A stretch of DNA of 64,000 nt from Pyrocephalus nanus (taxonomy: Eukaryota; Chordata; Aves; Passeriformes; Tyrannidae), in assembly GCA_038380795.1 (NCBI GenBank), contig CM076270.1:22832001-22896000 (forward strand), read 5' to 3'. The notes beneath the pieces were generated by a model. It was not told where the DNA came from. It was given only the letters and a program-made list of their open reading frames with translations, and did not search any database. Below are positions 37,850 to 48,055 of the stretch, one piece after another (within the stretch, counting starts at the first letter, position 1; the number at the start of each line of letters is the position of its first letter). The translations under genes were made by a program, and so were the position numbers.

Positions 37850-39361
37850 ATGGCTGGCTTCAGCAGCAAGAACACGGTCCTGGTGTCCCTGCTGGGGCTC
37901 CTGGTGCTGCTCCTGTGCAGCCCCTCTGAAGGTGAGTGAGCTCTGGGGTTCTGTCAGGAGGGAGATGGATAAATGGAGGGGGGAGGCTGAACAGCAAGCA
38001 CCTGGAGAGCAAAGCAGGTCGGGCCAAATGGGTTTTATTTACTTTGCTGTCTCCCTTGGTTCCAGCACACAGCAATCACGACTGCTGCCTGTCTTACACC
38101 AAAATGCGCCTGCCTCGCTGGGCCCTGAAGGGTTACACTGAGCAGCTCTCCAGTGAAGTCTGCGATATCCCTGCCATCATGTAAGTTGCTTTTCAGGAGA
38201 TCCTCCAGTTTTTCCGATATGTGTTAACCTTAGGTTCTCTGCTTGGGCAGAAACAATTACTTGAATGATTTTTTTCTTGCTTTTTCAAAAAGCTAAATTA
38301 ACTGCGTAAATTGCATATAATACCTGTAAACAGAACATACAACCTCGAGTTGACAGGGACTGCCAACTCATGGGACAGCCATACAATGTCAGTAATAAAT
38401 CTGACTGTTTAGGAATCAGCTGTGCAAACAAAGACGTGCTTCGTTTCCAGCTGAGGGCCACTCCAGCCAACACGGGGTGTTCCCTTGCCAGGACCTGTTA
38501 GCAGACACATAAGTGATAAAGGTTCTTTTAATTCACAGGGATCGGATTTCCTTTTCCACGAGGTTTTGGCCCCCCTGGATGTTGATCTGTCACCTTAGCT
38601 TGACAGCAGCTAATCTCCTTAAGCTCACAAATTATTTCTGGTAGCCAGCAAAGGTCTTTGTCTGAGTGGATCAAATAAATTGAACACAACTTTATGGTGC
38701 AAACAATGATCCCTGAGACTGAAGCAGCTATTGCATTTAAATTTCATTGGGTGTTTCTTTTTGTTCACATAATATTGGAGGAGTTTGCAGTATCCCATGT
38801 ATAAATGGCATTTGCAAAAGCAGTTGTTATTGTTTATTACATAGAGTAACTATGACACACTTTTTTGAGAAAATGCATTTTCACAGTATTTACTAGCAGG
38901 GATTTCTAATTATTTACTGACTTCTTTATCATTATTTCTTCTCCAGCTTCCACACCAACAGTGGGCTGCAGGCCTGTGTAAATCCCAAGGAAGGCTGGGT
39001 GAAGAAGTATCTTCTTTTCCTCAGGTAGGAATCTAAACACCTAAATACTGACAGGCTGATGAAAACAGGCCATGTGTGAAAGCTTGTTTCTTACATCTCC
39101 TGAATGCTACTTCTGATGGCGCTGGTGAACACATTTGTCTTTCTATCTCCTGCCAGAACTGGCTACTCCTTTTTTGAGTCTTCTCAGGGACAGTCCCGTT
39201 ATTTGTCCCTTTTTCTACCTGAACTATTTTATGTGTCCCTTTTTCTACCTGAACTATTTTCTCAGAGAAGAAACCTATAACTGACCTGTGGCTGAGGTCT
39301 TTATTTATGTGTGTCCTCTCTTTCTTCCAACAGCCACAAGCTCAAGAGGATGTCAGCCTGA
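37850..39361 (+). CDS. CCL20: CCL20 (MIP-3alpha/LARC-type CC chemokine), complete, 100 aa
   Basis: Exons are 37850-37931, 38066-38180, 38947-39024 and 39334-39361 (82, 115, 78 and 28 nt), all GT-AG, 101 codons, with stop TGA at 39359-39361. Residues 1-28 form a leucine-rich signal peptide ending SPSEA. The mature protein begins near HSNHDCC, close to the DCC start region of mammalian CCL20. The four chemokine cysteines are Cys34, Cys35, Cys60 and Cys76. The segments CDIPAIIFHT, CVNPKEGWVKKYL and the basic C-terminal SHKLKRM match family-specific features. CCL20 is the secreted ligand of CCR6 and attracts dendritic cells, Th17 cells and B cells to mucosae. The four-exon structure and the position between SLC19A3 and DAW1 also support the call. 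The ATG is the first after the TATA box. Confidence 0.95.
39205..39260 (+). repeat. Short tandem duplication in CCL20 intron 3
   Basis: A 26-base sequence beginning gtccctttttctacctgaac is repeated exactly with a 30-base period (39205-39230 and 39235-39260). It lies 74 bases before the acceptor of exon 4. Recent local duplication or replication slippage. Confidence 0.95.
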
Positions 39362-39860
39362 TATTGTTCCCAGCAAGGAACCAAAAAACAAGGACATGGC
39401 TGAAGAACCACCAGGTTCAAGCTCTTGGTGGAGACTGTGATGTACACTGTTGTGTGCTTACCCTCCTGTAACTCAGGCTTCTTTGGAACCGTTGAGCCTC
39501 TCCAGTTGATTCATATTGCATCGCTGGTTTGCTTGAATTAAGCATTTTGTTACAGTTTCTATTTTTACTAATAAGTTCACTAATATATGACATGATATTA
39601 TTTAGTAAAGACTACATTAAGCTGTTGTACAGTATGAATTTTATTAGGTTTATTGCACATTGTTTTTGTTCTGCGTGTGTAAAGTGGGTTATTTATTCTG
39701 TTTATTTTATTACTGTCTGGTGCCAAAATGTTTCCTTTTGGCTGTAGTTAGCATTATAATACTTCTTGAGCTATTGTTAAACAAAGTCTGCCTGTGGGGA
39801 AAAAAAAAAATGGAAATTGCAGCTTAAAAAAAAATAAATGTTAAAATCAGCGCTCTCTGT
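39362..39860 (+). other. CCL20: CCL20 3'UTR with AU-rich elements and polyadenylation signal
   Basis: The sequence after the stop codon has a TTATTTATTCTG...TTTATTTTATTA cluster (39689-39713) and further ATTTA units, typical AU-rich instability elements of cytokine mRNAs. The AATAAA at 39833-39838 gives a likely cleavage site near 39855. Confidence 0.65.
39833..39838 (+). terminator. AATAAA polyadenylation signal of CCL20
   Basis: A canonical hexamer 472 bases after the stop codon, followed by a TG/T-rich region (gtgtgatatgtttatttttt) of the kind expected downstream of cleavage. Confidence 0.65.
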
Positions 39861-42800
39861 GTGATATGTTTATTTTTTCAACTGAAAAACATGACTTCCC
39901 CCTGAAATTAATTCCTTTGCTTACGAGCCTCCAGCTGAAACAATTACACAAGTGTCTTGACATCTGTTAAAGGCACTTTCCCCCTTGATCACTTTGCTTG
40001 CCCTGGGGGTAGCTCTGACCTGCACAGGATATAATTGCTTCCTTACCCCCAGAAAACTGCTATATATCAAGCTTTTGCTTAACATGATGACCTGTTCTTA
40101 GCTCAGTTTGATCTTAATCGGACTTGAGAAACTTTCTTTTACGTGTTTGTTGGCCAACAGGAAGTTCAGGGATGTGACCATGTAGGCTGTGTAGTCCTCT
40201 CACTGTCAGCATTGGAGTCTTATGGATAAATTTACGCCTTGGCTTGGTACCTTTTAGTCATAGACATTTTAATTTGAACTTAAATAGAAAATGTTTTTGG
40301 TGCCCTTGAGAGAGGAGCTGAGATGTATTGGGTTTTTTAAAAGGTGGTCATGAGTGGAAGGCTGTTAATTTCCGGTTTCAAAACTTGCCAGGACTTAAAC
40401 AGTCTGCTTGTCACTCTGCAAATCTGGGAGCTGTCAGCTCTCTGTGAGGGAAGGTCCTAAGGAACAAGATAATTTAGCTTTAATTTCCAGCAGGTGAATT
40501 CCATGCCCTGATACTGAGGATATCAGGTGGGAAGCTATCAGCTTCTCAGGGAGGAGTTATTACCCAGCATGTTCCCTCACCTTTCCCCCATACCTGCTAG
40601 AACTGGTGTGGGTTCCTGTTTGGGATCAGAGAATTTGTAGCTAAATCAGCCACCAACAAAATGGTACAGACAAGAGGAATGGATCTGTGTTAGAAGTGTC
40701 AGGAGGTGGAGTTCCCCAAGCCTACCCTGGGAACAGGTGAGTGTTGGTGGAGATGTTAGGAACCAGAGCTGGAATGAATTTGGTGCAGAAAAGCCTAGAG
40801 ACCAAGCTAGTGAATCCAAAGCTGGGGAACAAAATAAGAAAGTGAAGACAAATGTGTGGAATTCTGTGGGTGGCTCTTTACTCCCTAGTTTTGGGCCTGC
40901 TAAAAGTTCTGTACTGCTTCTGTAACTCGTCCTTGCTCTGGTCATCCATGGTCTCATTGCTACAAATCCCCACATGCTTCATCCATAGAGCTGTGACTTG
41001 TGGGGTTTCTTTTTAGTTACTTTTATTCTGGTTGAACTTTTTTTATATCCAACCTCTTTTGAAGAAAATAAACCAACTAAATACTTGTTTCTATGCTCAG
41101 AATCAGAAATGGGTAAAGTTGGTTTGTTACTGGTGCAAAAGTCTGTGTAAAAATAACATGTCCCTCCATGTATTCCTGAGGATACAAACAGGTATTATGA
41201 GCAAGTGCTGCAGTCCTCAGTGACTCTTTTACCAGTATTACTATTGAATCCTATTTGTGCATATTCTTTCTGTGTGCTTTTTGATTGTTTGTTTATTTTT
41301 GGTGGGTTTAAAAAAAAAAAATTTTTTTTTGCTTCATTTATAGTTCTCTTTTTTCTTTCCACAAAGCAGTCTCACACCATTCCCAGTCAAGACACTGCAG
41401 CATTTTGTTTTGTTAGGATCTTTGACAGAATACTTTCTGTTCACATAAGAATCATAATTAGATTTACTAATTTCTTATTTTTTTTTTTAATCCAAAAAAA
41501 CAAAGCAACAAAATAACTTTTCATGGAAACTGATTTTTTGTAAGGAATAGCAAATCTTCTGCTGTTTTAATTTTCTGGAAAATACAGACCCTCCCACATT
41601 TCACCTACAGGGCAAATACTAAGAAGTTATTTGTTGTGTTACTCTTCAATTAGACAGTAGCTTCTAGCTATCAGTTGAAGAGTGTTTCTTTGTTCCTCAT
41701 CTATTTTTCCCACCTTCCACGCAAAGAAGGGTTGTAAAGTACCTGCAAATCCAAGAGACTAAGGGGTGAAGACCCTTAGCCTGCATTGTGCATGTTTCCA
41801 AGTATATCTGCAACCCAAGCACTGCTGGGTGTGCTTAGTGTGTCAATGGAACTTTCAGCTCCTTCATGGGGATGTTGATAATTGGTCATTTATTTGCAAT
41901 CACCAACACCAATGAGCCCACGTGCAGCCTGAGGTCTTTTAGCTTCCTTGAAGTTATAGCATCGTTCAAAGATTATGCAATCAAAAAATAGCATCTTAAA
42001 TGTAAAAGCAGCAGGTGAAATTTAGAATACTGTGTGGTTAAAACAGAAATATGTCACAGGAGAAGTCGAGATCCAAATACTATTGTTAATTCTTATTAAT
42101 TTACACAGCATTTCAGTTGTTTTGTTTCTATGACTTCAGTTATACCCCCAAAATAAAGTAACAATTTTATTTGTAAGCATCTGCATCTACATTTTTACAT
42201 GTTCCTGAAATTTTGCTGCACCTTAACTTTATATTGAGAAATCCATTAATTTTTTTTTTACACCCTCTTTGGATCAAGGAGACAACTGATAATCTGGGTT
42301 GAGACTCCCTGGAAAAACAGATATTCTCTAAACAGTGTCCATGTATGGAATTGTCCTGGATATACTTCCAGTGCATGTCCTATAGGAGAGGGATTTTAGC
42401 TATCATTGCAGCCACATGCACAAAAATGAGGAAAGAGGGACTGCACATGGCAGATTTTCCAGGGCTAATAGTGCCAGCAAAGGGATGAGAACATCCAAGA
42501 ACTACCTGACTCAGGAGCGATGACTGATCTAAAAGTGGGAGTTGACTTGGTATGGGTTTCTGTTCTATGCATAAAAACTCTGCAAACAGGTTAGGAAACA
42601 GGAAACACTGAAATAGTCCAGTTGGGGTGCCATGATTAGTGAAGCCATCTACCAAAGTGTACAAAACAGTGCCCAAAGCATTTCCAATTTCTTAGCCAAA
42701 ATTTAGGTGCACTTGTGATTCAAGCTGTGACTGTCTTCTCTCCTGGCAACAGGCCCATAAGCAAAGGCAAAACATTTACGTGTAGGCAAAAATGTTATGT

Positions 42801-45800
42801 GTGGGATGGTCTGGTACAACAAGTACTCGACTCTTCCTATAGCTCTTGGATGATAAAATTTAGTCCAAACATATATTGTTCTGAACGTGGCTTGCAAGGG
42901 AATAAACTCTGCTCCAAGAATTCATAGACACAGCTATTGAGGTGACAGCAGATGGCATCCTAAGTACCAAGGGCAGAGAAACATCACAATCTGTTAGGAG
43001 CTGCAGACTGATACCTGGGGGAACAGCAGGTGCTGTGCACTGACTGATGAAACCATCTGATTTGAGTTGTGCCAGCGAGATGGGTTCAAGGGAGGGGTCC
43101 AATTTGCTGCGAAACTGTCAATTCCGGTGTCAGGATTAAACTAGTAATTTAATATCCTTGCAGCATCACTGGCCGGGCACAAAGGAACTGGTAACACCAC
43201 AAACTTACTAAGTAGAAAAATGGGAATTTGATAGATTTAGCATGGCAGATGATAAATCAAGCTGTAGAGCGACTTCCAAATGTGGCAGTATGTCATGTAT
43301 GAACGAGCTGTGTTATATAGCTCCCTGGCTTTTATCTTGCAACTCAGACAACATGACCACAGAATACTCATGTAATTAATTACCCTGTACCATCAGCTTT
43401 GCCTTGTCTTGACTGGCTGATGCAGAGCTCTGCTTAACCAAAAGGTCTTCAGCCCCCCACAATCTGGGCCATGGAAAGGAAGATTAAAGGCTTTCTGAGT
43501 TCTTCTCCGAAATGGTAAAATAAGTATCTCTAACTGGGTTTTTCGTGTGGAGGTTTTTTCGCTGTCAGGTAAACTCATCAGTTTTGCAAGGTTAAAGAGA
43601 AAAGGCTCTCCCTTAAAAAGTGGAAAGCGAGGAAAAACTTGTTTCAGCTAAGTGAAAATTTGACAAGTAAGGATGTAGGGAACTGCCTGACTGCATGGGA
43701 TATGCAAGCAATTTGTCAGTGATGGAAGGCAGAAAAAAGAGCAAAGAAGACACTGTTCCTTTTTGATACTCATTATTATCTCACTGTGGGTGAACAGCAC
43801 ATCCAACCATTTCTGTGAAAAGAGACTTGTAGGTGACACACTTTCTTGGTAAATTGCAACTAGTAATATTCTTTTTTTTTAATTTGAGATTTTTAAATTG
43901 ATGAAAACAACCATGCAAAGATTGAAAACAACCTTTGTGAAAGAGAACACTCTGTCTTTTCTATAGCACACTGTCACTTCTTTCTCCTAGAATAGCTCTT
44001 ACCTAGCAAACAGCAAACTCCCAGAAGATCGTTTTCCTTATACAAGTCATAGAGTTTTAACATTTTTCATGGCTGTGGTGTAATGATTAGCACTGGAAAT
44101 AACAGAGCAGAAGTGAGAAGGAGCTCTAGCAATGCACAGAGAAGTGTATGCATGTAGCTGAGTCTGTTTGGGCAAGAGGAAGCAAATTATCCATGCCAGA
44201 GAAAGAAACAACCTTGAAAAAATATTATGTAAACCCATTTAATTCACCAAGCAGGAACAAGGAACTATCAGAGCACAGTCCTTCTGCATTTGACAGGCCC
44301 GACAATGATGAGAAAGGACAGCACACAAAAAACTCCCCTTAGTAAAAATTCACTGCACCCAATACTGACATAACAGAAATAGGAAGTGGCTTTTTACATC
44401 TTTCCCTTAACTCAGACTACTCTTGGGCTGGCCTTTCTGATTGAGTTCAGCATACCACAGACTGACCTACTTCAGAACAAGTGGGTCACGATACAACTTT
44501 AAATCAGGAAGCCTAAAACCCACTCTCCTCTGCAAGCCTGTTTGTGTCAGAAACATTTGTTTCTTGTTATCCTTAGGATGGTTCAGTAGCTCGAGAAAAG
44601 ATCGTCCAAACACGAAGAACTCGGGGTTCTCAAAAGGAAGCTCTTCATTGTAGCGGCATTGATTTTGCTTCAGATTGTCTGACACAGTTGTCTCCAGCAC
44701 TGTAGATAAGGGTATACTGCAGTCTTTCAAAGGCTCTTGGATGTAGAGTGATTAGGTTTGCAGTGTCTTACCTTTCTGCCACTCCTGGAAGCAGCCGACG
44801 TAAGCAAAAATGCACAGGGCACAACTGATATGGAAGTTATCTTTCCAGGCTGATATGACCAATGCTTTTCATCTCTGTACATAAAAGCTGATGATTTCAT
44901 CCTGGGTGTATGTCTCAGCACTCAATTTTTCTTTCCAGTCTAGATATCTTTTAACAGTGTGCGTTCTTTAAAGCTGGCCTTTCATGACTCAGATGCTGTG
45001 AGCAGTCTTGAGATACTAAGACTATATTAGGGCAACAGTTTTGCCCCATAGTATGAAAATTTTCCATCCAAAAGCATGCACTAGTTGCTCATTTCCATGA
45101 ACTTGAAGAAGAGTTGTATTTCTGCTTAACACTCAAGGTTTAATAGTATGGACATCTGCTCAGTCTGCTGTATCATCAGAATCCCTGCTTGACTAGGCTT
45201 CAAATAGTAACTCCTGCCCTTCACTCCTTCATCACAGTTTTAACTTTTCTTCCTAAAGCCTACTCAGGTAATACAACCTGTGCTACAGCTCTGGTTCTGG
45301 TTTGTCATAAACACACACTGTTAATCACTATAAATGCATTTTGCATCCAGGCCTGTCCAGGGTAGCACTCTGGGAAAAGCTTTGTCTCAGCACAGTGTTA
45401 GCCCCTCATTCCCCAGCCAGGTGTTCAGCAGTTTGTTCTAGTTACTGCACAGGAAGCTGAGGCCTGATTTGACTTATTATCTTCCAGTGCCATTATTGCA
45501 TCTTAATTACAGGTGATGACAAGCTGTGAGGTGTCCATGTTGAGACGGAAATTCACTGCAAGAAAGTGAGGTGGGAAGGTAATGAATCAATAGGTAATGA
45601 CATCATGGAGCTCTGGAATCTTTCCACTTCCCTCTCCCCTGTTTTGACTGGAGCTGCATTTCCTTTTGTGTCTCATGAAAAACAAAAAGAAAAAAAAAAA
45701 GCCTGTTGGTATAAGATATGGAAAACCTTAAAAAAAAAAGATTGCTCAAGAATAGCACAATAATTGATTCAATGATGCAAACTCGATCTTGGAGTACAGA

Positions 45801-46670
45801 ATTGAAGAGATGCTTAATACATAAACTATAATGGAACTGCAGATACTCCTCATTTATGCTCTAGAAATGTATCAAACCTCTAAATTTAACAAAAAAAATA
45901 TTAAATGTAGCACTTCCAGTTGGTGTTAACTAATACTGAAGGTACCAAAAAAAGCTGCATGAATCTCTGTGTACAATGAACAAACTAAGGTAATGTAGGA
46001 GGCAGTGTCCATGCCATGTTCGTGTTTCACATCACTTAAGTTAAAAGAACAGAAAAATATTTATATTCTGTGTGGAAACATATCAAGCTAAACAAACACA
46101 AAAAACTGTTAAGAAACTAGAGACCATCAAGACTTGGGTTTGTTCAAAGAGTTATTTTTGAATAGGCTTGGTCCAAGTAAGGTAATTCAGTTGGAAAGTC
46201 GTTCAGCCTGTTTTCAACAAAATTATTCCTTATCTGCCCAAGACTTTCCACCTACAAACAAGACAAAAGATTTAAACAAACAAACAGGAATGAAAATCTC
46301 GGAGACCACTTTGTCCCCCAACCATGTTCTGAGGTAAGTCTGGAACTGGCCATTGTATTTTACTTCCTGGCTTTCAAAAACCAAAGGACTGTCTTCAAAG
46401 TGAAGCTGCAGGGAGCCACAAGGGTGTTTTTGGAAAAAGTCACGTATTTTTAAACACTGAGCGGGACTGTCTTCTATTGATACACTGTCAACAATGCAGG
46501 CTGTGAGACTGGGTACATGAAAACGTGTTTACTGCTTCCCCCTATTGATGCTGTACCATCATTTCAGCACAAAGCTCGGCTCAAAATTTTTAGCTCTACC
46601 ATTATATTTTAACAATTCCAGGTTGGTTATCTTTTTTTTAAATTATGTTTTTTCTTCTGCCTTTGATGAA
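39861..46670. other. Intergenic region between CCL20 and the DAW1-proximal repeats
   Basis: No gene, RNA or repeat family could be named with confidence. Open stretches on the minus strand at 42167-43102 and 44467-44921 have protein-like composition but no recognised homology. T runs occur near 41310 and 41480. Confidence 0.4.
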
Positions 46671-46677
46671 ATGCTTG

Positions 46678-47031
46678 TCCAGAGAAGGGCAGGGGAGCTG
46701 GGGAAGCATCTGTGGCACAAATCTGATGAGGAGTGGCTGGGGGGGTTCAGTCTAGAGAGAAAAGGAGGCTCAGGGGAGACCTCATCGCTCTCCACAGTTA
46801 CCTGAAAGGAGGTTGTGTGCGGGTGGGGGTCGGTCTCTTCTCCCAGGTAACAAGTGACAGGACAAGGAAATGGCCTCAAGTTGTGCCAGGGGAAGTTTAT
46901 GTTGGATATTAAGAAAAACGTATTCATGGAAAGTGCTGTGAGGCATTGGAACATACGGCCCAGAGAACTGTTGGAATCTCCATCCTTTGAAGCGTTCAAG
47001 AGGTGTGTGGATGTGCCACTTGTGGACACGG
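46678..47031 (+). mobile_element. CR1 LINE 3' portion, left part (split by an LTR insertion)
   Basis: The block starting ccagagaagggcaggggagc and containing acctgaaaggaggttgtgtg, tctcccaggtaacaagtgac and ggatgtgccacttgtggaca follows the recalled CR1 3'-end consensus in sense orientation, from the ORF2 end into the 3' region. The match breaks at 47031, inside the segment normally followed by the CR1 tail, and resumes at 47520. Confidence 0.85.
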
Positions 47032-47519
47032 TGATTCAAAGAAATCCTCCAACTCTATGTTAAGCACACTTTTATTACAGCCAGGGAGATGCAGGGGGTT
47101 TTGCCCCCCTCCCCCGTGCAGTCCACCGAGTAAAGAAACACAACAGCTTTTTATACATTTGAAGGAGTTTCAAAATTATCTATCACATGTGCTCTTTACG
47201 AAGTCTGCCTTATCTAAATAGACATTTGGCTACCCAACTCCTATTCTTACTACTATAGAGTAGTTACATAAAGTTTTATCACTTCAAACAGCTTAGGTTT
47301 TCCCCACCCTTCTTGTGTCTCCCTCGCAATGTCCATGCTAGAAGTCTTTCCTACTTTCCCTGGCAGTTCCTTTTGTTTATGCAAGCTAGCTTTATCTCAA
47401 TGGCCCACAGTTTGGGCAGCAACCTTCTTTCGAGCAGTTACGATTTTGCAGAGTCACATTTAACATAGGTATATTTTATTAATATAACTAAATTTTTATT
47501 GTATTTTATCTTTATTTCA
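47032..47519 (-). mobile_element. Solo LTR of an endogenous retrovirus (probably class I), inserted in CR1
   Basis: The 488-bp insert begins TG and ends CA and is flanked by the 4-bp direct repeat ACGG (47028-47031 and 47520-47523). Removing the insert and one ACGG restores a continuous CR1 sequence. On the minus strand a TATAAAAA box (47148-47155) is followed about 80 bases on by AATAAA (47071-47076), the normal U3-R order. No internal retroviral sequence or second LTR is present, so it is a solo LTR left by recombination between LTRs. A 4-bp target duplication is usual for gammaretrovirus-like elements; the family name is not known to me. Confidence 0.8.
47148..47155 (-). promoter_or_regulatory. 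LTR TATA box (TATAAAAA, minus strand)
   Basis: Sits in the LTR with a polyadenylation hexamer downstream. If active, it would drive transcription leftwards, away from DAW1. Confidence 0.5.
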
Positions 47520-47590
47520 ACGGGTTCGTGGTGGACACGCCGGTGCGAGCTCACGGTCAGACTCAACAGCCTTAACGATTCCAAACCATA
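47520..47590 (+). mobile_element. CR1 LINE 3' portion, right part after the LTR
   Basis: Starting with the ACGG duplication, gttcgtggtggacac, a diverged ggtcagactcaacag and ccttaacgattcc continue the CR1 tail interrupted at 47031. The usual ATTCTATGATTCT end is degraded. Confidence 0.75.
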
Positions 47591-47650
47591 TTTTCAACCT
47601 TGCGCTTCAGGCCCGGGGTTTACCTTTTAAAAAATTAAGCTGATTTTTGT

Positions 47651-47690
47651 TTATTATTATTATTATTATTATTATTATTTGTTATTATTA
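47651..47690. repeat. (TTA)n microsatellite
   Basis: About 13 TTA units with one G interruption, directly next to the CpG island of DAW1. Simple repeat. Confidence 0.95.
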
Positions 47691-47699
47691 GCAGTGTTT

Positions 47700-48055
47700 G
47701 TTTGCTTTCCGGCCCGCGGAGGGGGCGGTGCGAAGGGGCCGCGGGGCGGGCCGGGCCGTTGCCATGGCAGCCGGGAGGACGCGCAGACCATGCCAGGCCA
47801 GGCCGGGCCGGGCCGGGCCCGGAGGGCGATGGGGCTGCGGCGGCTCCTCCTGCGCTACTTCCCGCCGGGTGCGGACCCAGCGGGGCTGGCCCCGCGCCTG
47901 GGGAGCCCGTTGGGTGTCGTGCGTGAGGCCATGGCGGGGCAGGGGGGTGCAGGTTCCTCCCCGCGGCCGGGGCTGGGGCACGGGCGGGTCGCGCCCTGCG
48001 GGCGGAGGGAGTCGAGGTGCGGGCTGGGAGCGGCTCATCGCGGCCGGAATTGATG
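47700..48055 (+). promoter_or_regulatory. DAW1: CpG-island promoter of DAW1
   Basis: There is an abrupt change from AT-rich flanks to a segment rich in GGCCGGG, GCGGGGC and CpG dinucleotides, spanning the first coding exon of DAW1. No TATA box is seen. It contains the RFX X-box at 47758-47771. It is bounded on both sides by repeats: the TTA repeat and split CR1 to the left, another CR1 from 48165 to the right. Confidence 0.85.
47758..47771 (+). promoter_or_regulatory. RFX X-box GTTGCCATGGCAGC
   Basis: Two inverted half-sites, GTTGCC and GGCAGC, separated by AT, differ from the perfect palindrome GTTGCCATGGCAAC at one base. RFX factors binding such X-boxes drive motile-cilium genes together with FOXJ1, and DAW1 is such a gene. 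It lies 58 bases upstream of the chosen ATG. The motif is direct evidence; function is inferred. Confidence 0.7.

Noticed and set aside
44068..44100. tRNA-like A box (tggtgtaatgattagcact)
   Set aside because: It resembles the start of tRNA-Gln, but no anticodon stem, T arm (GGTTCGA) or acceptor pairing follows. At most a diverged SINE head; more likely chance.
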